Source of the DNA: Methylotenera sp.
GTDB taxonomy: Bacteria; Pseudomonadota; Gammaproteobacteria; Burkholderiales; Methylophilaceae
Reading direction: 5' to 3'
NCBI GenBank assembly: GCA_027310735.1
Contig: DAIDAH010000177.1
Span: 1-5,629, forward strand
DNA length: 5,629 nucleotides
This document shows, one piece after another, positions 1-5,243 of this stretch (position 1 is the first letter of the stretch; each line of letters starts with the position of its first letter). The position numbers and the translations under genes are program-made. The notes under the pieces were generated by a model. That model was given only the letters and a program-made list of their open reading frames with translations. It was not told the DNA's origin and ran no database searches.

Positions 1-649
1 CACCTTCATCACGCAACATGACATCAGCAAAAAACAAATGATGATTGACCACCACCACATCGGCTGCCAGCGCCTGCTTACGCGCTTCCATAACAAAACA
101 TTCTTTGTAGAAGCTACAATCAGAACCTAGGCAGTTATCACGGGTTGAAGTCACGTTAGCCCAAATCAGCGCATTTTCTGGCACGGTCGTGAGTTCACTT
201 TTATCGCCCGTTTTACTGTTCTCGGCAAAGTTTTTAATCACATGTACATACTTTGCATCTTCACGCGATGCAAAACGACCGTCATGTTCAGCCAGTGCCA
301 AGTGGTAATGGCACACATAGTTGGCGCGCCCTTTGAGCATAGCGACTGTCACGGGCACTTTTAAAGCATCGCGCACATTTGGTAAATCGCGGCTGTATAA
401 CTGATCTTGCAAGTTTTTCGTGCCCGTAGAAATAATCACCTTGCCGCCAGTGAGTAGTGCCGGCACTAAATAGGCAAAAGTTTTACCGGTACCGGTACCA
501 GCTTCGGCCACTAGCTGTGTATTATGTTCAATAGCATCAGCTATTGCTAGCGCCATTTCCAACTGCTGACTACGCTCACTATAGCCGTCAATATGCGTGG
601 CCAAAAGGCCGTCTTTTTCAAAAACTTGGCGAATAGTATGTGCACTCAT
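1..649 (-). CDS. yoaA: YoaA/DinG-family ATP-dependent DNA helicase, N-terminal part (truncated by window edge)
   Basis: This is a superfamily 2 iron-sulfur DNA helicase of the XPD/Rad3 type, acting on DNA in the cytoplasm during repair and replication stress. The reverse strand reads open from ATG at 649 to the left edge, giving 216 codons. Visible parts are a Q-motif-like YSERSQQ (residues 23-29), Walker A AEAGTGTGKT (48-57), motif Ia STGTKNLQDQLYSRDLP (74-90), and four cysteines C113, C173, C178 and C184 spaced as in the helicase 4Fe-4S domain. The stretch NCLGSDCSFYKECF and then VVVVNHHLFFAD (198-209) closely match what I recall of E. coli YoaA, so YoaA is a better name than DinG. YoaA is about 636 aa, so about two thirds, including the DEAH box, lie outside the window. 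No strong Shine-Dalgarno precedes the ATG. The family call is secure; the YoaA-versus-DinG choice is from memory. Confidence 0.95.
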   Translation of the reverse strand, partial: MSAHTIRQVFEKDGLLATHIDGYSERSQQLEMALAIADAIEHNTQLVAEAGTGTGKTFAYLVPALLTGGKVIISTGTKNLQDQLYSRDLPNVRDALKVPVTVAMLKGRANYVCHYHLALAEHDGRFASREDAKYVHVIKNFAENSKTGDKSELTTVPENALIWANVTSTRDNCLGSDCSFYKECFVMEARKQALAADVVVVNHHLFFADVMLRDEG

Positions 650-659
650 AAGGGGTGTG

Positions 660-665
660 ATTATC
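660..665 (-). promoter_or_regulatory. candidate -10 element for the yoaA-like helicase gene
   Basis: On the minus strand GATAAT (5 of 6 to consensus) lies 10 nt before the ATG at 649. Transcription would begin only about 3-4 nt before the start codon, giving a nearly leaderless message. No good -35 box is seen at 16-18 nt spacing, so this is a weak call. Confidence 0.3.
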
Positions 666-706
666 CCACGACTTGCCAGCTTACATACCATCAGGAATCA
701 TCTAAA

Positions 707-728
707 AATGCATATTCACAATGCATAT
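707..728. repeat. 9-bp direct repeat in the yoaA / NlpC-P60 divergent intergenic region
   Basis: AATGCATAT occurs at 707-715 and again at 720-728, separated by TCAC, a period of 13. Each copy contains the palindrome ATGCAT. It sits between the divergent starts at 649 and 850. Its function is unknown; it could be a pair of regulator half-sites or chance in AT-rich DNA. The rest of this 200 bp gap is AT-rich, with promoter-like sequence near 850 and no convincing gene. Confidence 0.4.
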
Positions 729-814
729 AGGTTGGAAATTAAAGAAAGTACCTTAAACAACCCACACAAAATTCGCCATAAATAATTATATAAAACAATC
801 AATTACTCAAATTA

Positions 815-843
815 ATGTAATTAATAAAACATCAGGTTATAAT
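815..843 (+). promoter_or_regulatory. promoter of the NlpC/P60 gene, with perfect TATAAT six bases before the GTG start
   Basis: TATAAT at 838-843 matches the sigma-70 -10 consensus exactly. A poor -35 (ATGTAA, 815-820, 3 of 6) lies 17 nt upstream. The next six bases (844-849) run directly into GTG at 850, so the expected +1 falls on the first base of the start codon, with C at -1 and a purine at +1. This predicts a leaderless mRNA. The -35 region is AT-rich and contains ATTAAT twice (811-816 and 820-825). Confidence 0.65.
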
Positions 844-849
844 TCGTCC

Positions 850-1407
850 GTGATTAAAATTATTCAAACACGCTATCTTCTCTGCTTGCTGCTCACACTC
901 ACAAGTGCATCCTGTGCTGCCGTAGAGCCTACGCCAGAATCCGCAGAACTTCCACCTGAGGCCACAACTCAAGTAGAGCCAACAGATATCAACACAGCAA
1001 GCTGGTCTGGTCGCATGAGTGAGGTGTTAATAAAAGCACTCAGCTTGACTGGCACCCAATATAAATATGGTGGTACTTCACCAGAAACTGGGTTTGATTG
1101 TAGTGGTTTTGTGCGCTATGTTTTCAAGCAAGCTTCTAGCCTAACCCTGCCGCACAGCGCACTTGCTATCAGCCAGATAGGAAAGTCAGTACCTAAGAGT
1201 GAATTACAACCAGGTGATTTAGTGTTTTTCAAGACGCTAAAGACTACGTTTTCTCATGTTGGCATTTATTTAGGTAACAACCGCTTTATCCACTCGCCCA
1301 GTAAAGGTGGACAGGTTCGCGTTGAGAATATGCAGGAAGGTTACTGGGCTAAGCACTTTAATGGCGGGCAACGCATCGAGCAACTCAAAGTCTCCGCGCA
1401 ACAATAA
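850..1407 (+). CDS. NlpC/P60 (C40) family cell-wall endopeptidase, putative lipoprotein
   Basis: This is a putative peptidoglycan hydrolase of the NlpC/P60 cysteine peptidase family (MepS/Spr-like), which cuts peptide stems of the cell wall. The N-terminus has a short basic region, a hydrophobic stretch (about residues 9-20) and Cys22 in the context TSASC. This fits a broad lipoprotein pattern, though Ser rather than Leu at -3 is atypical. A Pro/Glu/Thr-rich linker follows (about 25-50). The C-terminal domain (about 57-175) shows FDCSGFV with catalytic Cys84, the LQPGDLVFF segment (119-127), His136 in SHVGIYLG and His148 in FIHSP. All three catalytic positions are present and 185 aa is normal. 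The start is GTG; no ATG precedes the signal sequence, and the next in-frame ATG (1015) would remove it. There is no Shine-Dalgarno at usable spacing. It ends 15 nt from the convergent SelW-like gene. Its exact bond specificity cannot be read from the sequence. Confidence 0.93.
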   Translation: MIKIIQTRYLLCLLLTLTSASCAAVEPTPESAELPPEATTQVEPTDINTASWSGRMSEVLIKALSLTGTQYKYGGTSPETGFDCSGFVRYVFKQASSLTLPHSALAISQIGKSVPKSELQPGDLVFFKTLKTTFSHVGIYLGNNRFIHSPSKGGQVRVENMQEGYWAKHFNGGQRIEQLKVSAQQ

Positions 1408-1422
1408 GACTTACCCAAACTT

Positions 1423-1707
1423 TTACGACACAGGCCTATCGCTATGACCCAAATGACGTTCAGGGTCGATATGGTCGCGAACTAACTGCTTCACCTCTTT
1501 AGCTTCAGGAAAACGTCCAGCTTCTTTACGAGAAAAAAGTAGTTCCTGATTCAGCGTAATTTCAAAAATACCATTACTACCCGGCTTTAAAGCAACGCTT
1601 GATAAATCCTGCTCAAAGGTTGTTAACAACTCTTGCGCCAACCATGCAGCCCGCAATAACCAACGACATTGCGTGCAATAAGTAATTTCAATCACATGCT
1701 TACTCAA
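1423..1707 (-). CDS. SelT/SelW/SelH (Rdx) family CxxC protein, non-selenocysteine form
   Basis: This is a small thioredoxin-fold protein of the Rdx family, related to selenoprotein W and presumed to be a cytoplasmic thiol redox protein. Its bacterial role is not established. The 94 residues open with a beta strand leading into YCTQCRW, a CxxC motif at C11 and C14 where selenoprotein relatives carry CxxU. Then come an alpha-helical AAWLAQELL segment, GSNGIFEITL, RFPEAKEVKQLVRD (about 65-78) and the family-typical ending PERHLGHSDR. The start is a rare TTG at 1707. It is preferred because AAGGA lies 8 nt upstream, whereas the next candidate, GTG at codon 5, would be 20 nt away. The gene is convergent with the NlpC/P60 gene (15 nt gap) and divergent from ctpA. 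No terminator is visible in the short convergent gap. Confidence 0.9.
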   Translation of the reverse strand: MSKHVIEITYCTQCRWLLRAAWLAQELLTTFEQDLSSVALKPGSNGIFEITLNQELLFSRKEAGRFPEAKEVKQLVRDHIDPERHLGHSDRPVS

Positions 1708-1709
1708 TT

Positions 1710-1738
1710 TAGATATCCTTACTGTATACTTTTATAAT
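1710..1738 (+). promoter_or_regulatory. candidate ctpA promoter, overlapping the start of the divergent SelW-like gene
   Basis: TAGATA (1710-1715, 4 of 6 to TTGACA) and a perfect TATAAT (1733-1738) are separated by exactly 17 nt. The predicted +1 is near 1745, giving a ctpA leader of about 108 nt. The -10 contains the palindrome TTATAA (1732-1737), so the same bases also offer TATAAA to the minus strand. The -35 lies just upstream of the TTG start codon of the minus-strand gene. Confidence 0.5.
1716..1720 (-). promoter_or_regulatory. ribosome binding site that selects the TTG start of the SelW-like gene
   Basis: On the minus strand AAGGA is followed by 8 nt and then TTG at 1707. This spacing supports the TTG over the downstream GTG. 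A minus-strand TATAAA at 1736-1731 would place +1 near 1724, giving a leader of about 17 nt that contains this site. Confidence 0.6.
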
Positions 1739-1746
1739 GGTTTTAG

Positions 1747-1771
1747 TTTAGAAAATAACTTTAATTCTAAA
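1747..1771. repeat. inverted repeat in the predicted ctpA leader
   Basis: TTTAGAA (1747-1753) and TTCTAAA (1765-1771) are perfect 7-bp inverted arms around an 11-nt spacer. The repeat lies just after the predicted ctpA +1, so it could be a regulator site or a 5' stem-loop. The arms are AT-rich and chance occurrence is quite possible. Confidence 0.35.
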
Positions 1772-1838
1772 ACTGCTAGGGCTGAAACTTTTTAGACTAA
1801 GTTTGTCATAAGCCTATCGAATTAAATCACCTTTAATT

Positions 1839-1842
1839 AGGA
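1839..1842 (+). promoter_or_regulatory. ribosome binding site of ctpA
   Basis: AGGA is followed by 10 nt and then ATG at 1853. The spacing is slightly long but usable, and it supports the chosen start, which also gives a complete N-terminal export signal. Confidence 0.5.
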
Positions 1843-1852
1843 ACTATAATAC

Positions 1853-3301
1853 ATGCAAGCTAAGAATAAATATCCACTTTTCACGAAAGCTGGGCTAGTT
1901 GGCTCTGGTTTGATACTCGGTTTTATGCTGAGTTTAACCTATTCAGCTGTCGCTGAAAAAATGGAAAAACCACAATTGCCGTTAGACGATTTACGTGCAT
2001 TTGCAGAAGTATTCGGTAAAATTAAAAGCGACTATGTAGAACCTGTAGAAGACAAAAAGCTGATTTCAGATGCTATAAGCGGCATGTTGACTGGCCTAGA
2101 CCCGCACTCTACTTATATGGATGCAGATGCATTCAAAGATATGCAAGCGTCTACCCAAGGGGAATTCGGTGGCTTAGGCATAGAAGTCGGCATGGAAGAT
2201 GGCCTGATTAAAGTTATATCACCAATCGAAGACACCCCTGCTTACACAGCAGGCATTAAAAGTGGCGACCTCATTATTAAACTGGATGATACGCCGGTAA
2301 AAGGCATGTCCTTGAATGATGCCGTGAAACGGATGCGCGGCAAACCGGACACCACAGTAGAACTAACAGTAGTGCGTAAAAGTGAAAACAAGCCACTCAA
2401 ATTTTTCCTCAAACGCGCCATTATTAAAAACAAAAGCGTGAAATACAAATTAACAGAACCTGGCTACGCTTATCTACGCATTACGCAATTTCAAGAGCAT
2501 ACCGGTGAAGACCTAGCAAAAGCGATCAAGGTAATGCACGATGAAAACAAGGCGCCATTCAAAGGCTTTATTTTAGACCTGCGAAATGACCCAGGCGGCT
2601 TACTCAATGCCGCAGTCGGCGTTTCTGCTGCATTCTTACCAAAAGACGACTTAGTCGTCTACACAGAAGGTCGTGCACCAGACTCTAAGATGCAATTGAC
2701 TGCAAACCCTGAAAACTACGTGCGTGGTGGCGAAGCTAACGATTACCTTCGCAACTTGCCAGCTGACTTGAAAACGGTACCGATGGCTGTTCTCATCAAC
2801 AGCGGATCAGCCTCTGCTTCAGAAATCGTTGCGGGAGCACTACAAGACCATAAACGTGCAACGTTACTCGGCACACAAAGCTTTGGTAAAGGTTCAGTAC
2901 AAACCATTATGCCGATGAACAATGGTGCAGCCATTAAATTAACCACTGCCCGCTATTTCACACCAAATGGTCGGTCAATTCAGGCTAAAGGCATTGTGCC
3001 AGACTATATTGTTGATGATGGCACAGACCAGTCAGAAAATATCCACGAAGCTGATTTGACACACCATCTAGCCAATCCTACAGACGCGCAAGCTGGTGTA
3101 CCGATCAAGTCGGACGAGACAACAATTGCGAAAGAAGTCGCTAAAGAAAAGGCTAATGAGAAAAAATTTGCCGAGCACACTGCACCCATTGAGCCAGCAA
3201 GCAAAGATGACATTCAGTTTACACAAGCCATCAACTTCCTTAAAGGCATTCCGGTTGTGCAATCCAAGCCACCAAAAGAAGATGCAACCAAAGCCAACTA
3301 G
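1853..3301 (+). CDS. ctpA: CtpA, S41-family carboxy-terminal processing protease
   Basis: This is an exported serine protease of the C-terminal processing peptidase family (S41A), acting in the periplasm on lipoproteins, cell-wall enzymes or tagged proteins. Residues 13-34 form a hydrophobic export signal ending in SAVAEK. A helical N-terminal region containing LDPHSTYM (82-89) follows, then a PDZ domain (about 100-190) with GEFGGLGIEV, and the S41 catalytic core (about 195-390). The core shows LDLRNDPGG (241-249), GSASASE with catalytic Ser321, and FGKGSVQ with Lys346 and Gln350. The Ser-Lys interval of 25 residues matches Prc and CtpB. The tail (390-482) has an EADLTHHLANP segment, a Lys/Glu-rich linker and a DDIQFTQAINFLKG helix, usual in proteobacterial members. 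The length of 482 aa is normal. An intrinsic terminator ends the unit. In several Proteobacteria ctpA adjoins an M23/EnvC-like gene; none is seen here. Confidence 0.97.
   Translation: MQAKNKYPLFTKAGLVGSGLILGFMLSLTYSAVAEKMEKPQLPLDDLRAFAEVFGKIKSDYVEPVEDKKLISDAISGMLTGLDPHSTYMDADAFKDMQASTQGEFGGLGIEVGMEDGLIKVISPIEDTPAYTAGIKSGDLIIKLDDTPVKGMSLNDAVKRMRGKPDTTVELTVVRKSENKPLKFFLKRAIIKNKSVKYKLTEPGYAYLRITQFQEHTGEDLAKAIKVMHDENKAPFKGFILDLRNDPGGLLNAAVGVSAAFLPKDDLVVYTEGRAPDSKMQLTANPENYVRGGEANDYLRNLPADLKTVPMAVLINSGSASASEIVAGALQDHKRATLLGTQSFGKGSVQTIMPMNNGAAIKLTTARYFTPNGRSIQAKGIVPDYIVDDGTDQSENIHEADLTHHLANPTDAQAGVPIKSDETTIAKEVAKEKANEKKFAEHTAPIEPASKDDIQFTQAINFLKGIPVVQSKPPKEDATKAN
2644..2660. repeat. 17-nt near-perfect palindrome inside ctpA
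   Basis: AGACGACT and AGTCGTCT flank a single central T, giving 8-bp inverted arms within the codons for KDDLVVY. As RNA it would form a 7-bp stem with a 3-nt loop. No U-tract follows, so it is not a terminator. It may be a protein-binding site, an mRNA structure or chance. Confidence 0.4.
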
Positions 3302-3320
3302 CTCGCTCTGATAACCCAAT

Positions 3321-3352
3321 AAAATCCGCCTTGCAGTTCAGGCGGATTTTTT
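3321..3352 (+). terminator. intrinsic terminator after ctpA
   Basis: AAAATCCGCC (3321-3330) and GGCGGATTTT (3341-3350) form a perfect 10-bp stem around a 10-nt loop, followed by a run of six T (3347-3352). It begins 19 nt after the ctpA stop. The A-run on the left side means it could work weakly in the other direction too. It separates ctpA from the glcF-like gene, which therefore needs its own promoter. Confidence 0.93.
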
Positions 3353-3368
3353 ATGTGTTACAGCCTAC

Positions 3369-3384
3369 GCATAGGCAACTATGC
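3369..3384. repeat. inverted repeat upstream of the glcF-like gene, possible operator
   Basis: GCATAG and CTATGC are perfect 6-bp arms around GCAA. The repeat occupies the position where the -35 box and spacer should be relative to TATAAT at 3391, and no recognisable -35 is present. A second overlapping repeat, GCCTA (3363-3367) and TAGGC (3372-3376), shares the same bases. It may be a regulator site; no regulator is identified. Confidence 0.4.
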
Positions 3385-3390
3385 AAGGTT

Positions 3391-3396
3391 TATAAT
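3391..3396 (+). promoter_or_regulatory. -10 element of the glcF-like gene, six bases before its ATG
   Basis: A perfect TATAAT is followed by six bases (3397-3402) and then ATG at 3403, so the predicted +1 is the A of the start codon, with C at -1. The only Shine-Dalgarno-like sequence, AAGG at 3385-3388, is 14 nt from the ATG and lies upstream of the -10. A leaderless transcript is predicted. The -35 region (about 3366-3373) matches the consensus poorly. Confidence 0.6.
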
Positions 3397-3402
3397 AATG
3401 CC

Positions 3403-4584
3403 ATGACACTATCAACTAACGAATTGATTACAGAAGCAGACCGCTGTGTAGCTTGTGGCCTCTGCTTGCCTCACTGCCCCACATACCGAAAAACGGGCTC
3501 TGAGGCAGACTCTCCACGTGGCCGCATTCAGTTGATGCGAGCCGTCGCTCAAGAGGTATTACCCAACAATGTCCGATTTAAAGAACATGTCGATTTATGC
3601 TTAAGTTGCCGTAGCTGTGAATTAGCTTGCCCCAACAGCGTGAATTATGGCGCACTGGCCGACGCTACGCGCGCGCTGTTCATACAGAAAAAAAGCATTT
3701 GGATTTCACTGGCAAAACCATTCATTCGCCATCGTTTTTTAAGTCGCGCACTCACATGGCCAATCTGGCTGCTACAACGATGTAAGCTGAGTAACATTCT
3801 TGAGCGCTTGATTCCTGCAGCAAAGATGCTACCTACTATCGACAAGCCAACGACATGGAAAACCTTTTATCCAGCCATTGCGAGTAAAAAAGGAGCGGTA
3901 AGTTTATTTTTGGGCTGTACATCCAGCGCCCTTGATAGTCCTACATTAAAAGCCAGCATTTATGTCTTGAACCAGCTTGGTTACGATGTGCACATCCCAG
4001 CCCAACAAACTTGCTGCGGCAGTATTGCCAGACAAATGGGCAATGCTGATGAAGCAGAAAAACTAGTCACTTTAAACCAATTCAGCTTCGATGAAGCAAT
4101 GCCATTACTAACAGTTGCCAGCGGCTGTGGTGCAGGCATAAATGATTATCTACCACAACATCACGTACAAGACATCAGCGCTTTCCTACTGAGTTGCGAT
4201 TGGGAAAATGTCACTATCAAGCCGCTTAATGAGCGTATCCATGTGCAAGACCCTTGTACACTGCGCAATGTGCAAAAAAGTCATCAGGCAGTTTATAGCT
4301 TGCTGAAAAAAATACCCCAAGCAGACATTCAGCCATTAGCAGGGAATAGTCAATGCTGTGGTGGAGCTGGCGCTTACGTACTCACACAAAGTGATATGGC
4401 CAATAACTTACGTAAAGATAAGCTAGATGCCATCCAAGCAAGTAATGTAGCCACACTAGCCACATCGAACATAGGCTGCGGACTACATATCGCCAAGGGT
4501 TTACGCGAACAGCATTCAAGCGTAATGGTATTACATCCAATACAAATTATTGCAGGACAAATGGGATATTCAGGCACCATTTAA
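3403..4584 (+). CDS. glcF: GlcF-like (Fe-S)-binding oxidoreductase subunit (glycolate oxidase iron-sulfur subunit family)
   Basis: This is the iron-sulfur electron-transfer subunit of a glycolate- or lactate-type dehydrogenase that passes electrons from a flavoprotein toward the quinone pool. The 393 residues compare with about 407 for E. coli GlcF. Two ferredoxin-type 4Fe-4S motifs sit at C15-C18-C21-C25-P and C66-C69-C72-C76-P. Two CCG (heterodisulfide-reductase-like) domains follow: GC172, C204-C205-G and GC242 in the first; DPC285, C318-C319-GG and GC359 in the second. All expected cysteines are present. The frame is open back to a TTG at 3331, but that codon lies in the loop of the ctpA terminator, so ATG 3403 is chosen; it also begins just before the conserved TEADRCVACG region. 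No flavoprotein partner (GlcD or GlcE type) is in the window, so the substrate is uncertain and the symbol names the family only. coq7 follows after 15 nt. Confidence 0.87.
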   Translation: MTLSTNELITEADRCVACGLCLPHCPTYRKTGSEADSPRGRIQLMRAVAQEVLPNNVRFKEHVDLCLSCRSCELACPNSVNYGALADATRALFIQKKSIWISLAKPFIRHRFLSRALTWPIWLLQRCKLSNILERLIPAAKMLPTIDKPTTWKTFYPAIASKKGAVSLFLGCTSSALDSPTLKASIYVLNQLGYDVHIPAQQTCCGSIARQMGNADEAEKLVTLNQFSFDEAMPLLTVASGCGAGINDYLPQHHVQDISAFLLSCDWENVTIKPLNERIHVQDPCTLRNVQKSHQAVYSLLKKIPQADIQPLAGNSQCCGGAGAYVLTQSDMANNLRKDKLDAIQASNVATLATSNIGCGLHIAKGLREQHSSVMVLHPIQIIAGQMGYSGTI

Positions 4585-4599
4585 GCGTAAGATAACAAT

Positions 4600-5235
4600 A
4601 TGCAAAACAGACTCACTTTGGACAAAATAATCATAGCCTTAGACACTGGCTTACGTACATTACTGGCTAAGCCACACAGTGTACGCGTTCATCCGGACGC
4701 TAATATTGCAGAGGCGAAATTAAGTACTGCAGACAAAAAATATGCAAGTGCATTGATGCGCGTCAATCATACTGGCGAGGTCTGCGCTCAACCTTTATAT
4801 TGCGGGCAAGCACTCACTGCGCAGCACCCTGAAACAACTGCGGCATTGAAACAAGCAGCACTTGAAGAAACCGAACATTTAGCATGGTGCGAAACACGCA
4901 TTCAACAACTTGGTGGCCATACCAGCTTACTAAACCCCATGTTTTATGCAGGCTCACTAACACTAGGCGTGATTGCAGGAGTGCTAGGTGACCGCTGGAA
5001 TTTAGGCTTTTTAGCTGAAACCGAGCAACAAGTTGGCGAGCACTTAGCCAGCCATTTAAATAAACTACCAGAAGCAGATAAAAAAACACGAGCAATTATT
5101 GAACAAATGCAAATCGATGAAGCGCAGCATGCTCAACAAGCGGTACAACTAGGAGGTGCAGAACTACCTGCACCAGTGAGATTTTTCATGAGGCAGTCAT
5201 CAAAACTTATGACGACTTCCACACACTATTTATAA
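4600..5235 (+). CDS. coq7: Coq7, di-iron demethoxyubiquinone hydroxylase
   Basis: Coq7 carries out a late ring hydroxylation in ubiquinone synthesis, converting 2-polyprenyl-3-methyl-6-methoxy-1,4-benzoquinone to its hydroxylated form, at the inner face of the cytoplasmic membrane. It replaces the flavoprotein UbiF found in E. coli. The carboxylate-bridged di-iron ligands are visible: Glu60 in RVNHTGEV, Glu90 and His93 in EETEH, Glu142 in AETEQQVGEH, and Glu174 and His177 in DEAQH. The hydrophobic segment 115-130 fits the membrane-associated helix of the family. The 211 aa length is typical. A weak Shine-Dalgarno AAGA (4589-4592) lies 7 nt before the ATG. The gene starts 15 nt after the glcF-like gene with no terminator between, so the two are probably co-transcribed. 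Confidence 0.96.
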   Translation: MQNRLTLDKIIIALDTGLRTLLAKPHSVRVHPDANIAEAKLSTADKKYASALMRVNHTGEVCAQPLYCGQALTAQHPETTAALKQAALEETEHLAWCETRIQQLGGHTSLLNPMFYAGSLTLGVIAGVLGDRWNLGFLAETEQQVGEHLASHLNKLPEADKKTRAIIEQMQIDEAQHAQQAVQLGGAELPAPVRFFMRQSSKLMTTSTHYL

Positions 5236-5236
5236 T
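5209..5236 (+). promoter_or_regulatory. candidate promoter for the DUF2322-like gene, overlapping the coq7 stop
   Basis: ATGACG (5209-5214, 4 of 6 to TTGACA) and a perfect TATAAT (5231-5236) are 16 nt apart. The -10 overlaps the coq7 stop codon (5233-5235). The predicted +1 is near 5243, giving a leader of about 53 nt that starts with the hairpin at 5244-5258. Confidence 0.4.
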
Positions 5237-5243
5237 AAATCAC

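Noticed and set aside
455..468. 14-bp perfect palindrome TAGTGCCGGCACTA inside the helicase gene
   Set aside because: It encodes the ordinary LVPALL segment after Walker A. One such palindrome in a window of this size is expected about a third of the time by chance.
485..501. Tandem ACCGGT repeats in the helicase gene
   Set aside because: They are the codons for Gly-Thr-Gly-Thr-Gly in the Walker A motif, so the repeat follows from the protein sequence.
597..785. 62-codon plus-strand open frame across the helicase start
   Set aside because: Its first third is antisense to the clear YoaA-like N-terminus and the rest runs through AT-rich intergenic DNA. It has no ribosome binding site or recognisable domain.
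801..822. Inverted repeat AATTAC / GTAATT with a 10-nt spacer upstream of the NlpC/P60 gene
   Set aside because: The arms are short and made almost entirely of A and T in very AT-rich DNA, so chance is the likely explanation.
1845..1850. TATAAT two bases before the ctpA ATG
   Set aside because: Transcription from it would begin inside the coding region, beyond the ATG. The AGGA at 1839-1842 and the better-spaced promoter at 1710-1738 explain ctpA expression more simply.
3068..3319. Open frames on either strand over the ctpA tail (3068-3319 minus, 3096-3311 plus, 3004-3213 minus)
   Set aside because: They are alternative-frame readings of the Lys/Glu-rich ctpA C-terminus, with no domain, start signal or independent support.
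3331..3402. Upstream TTG start for the glcF-like gene, adding 24 residues
   Set aside because: The TTG sits in the loop of the ctpA terminator and the added residues are encoded by terminator and promoter sequence. ATG 3403 gives the family-typical N-terminus.
4814..5095. 93-codon minus-strand open frame inside coq7
   Set aside because: It is fully antisense to a coq7 with all di-iron ligands intact and resembles no known protein.
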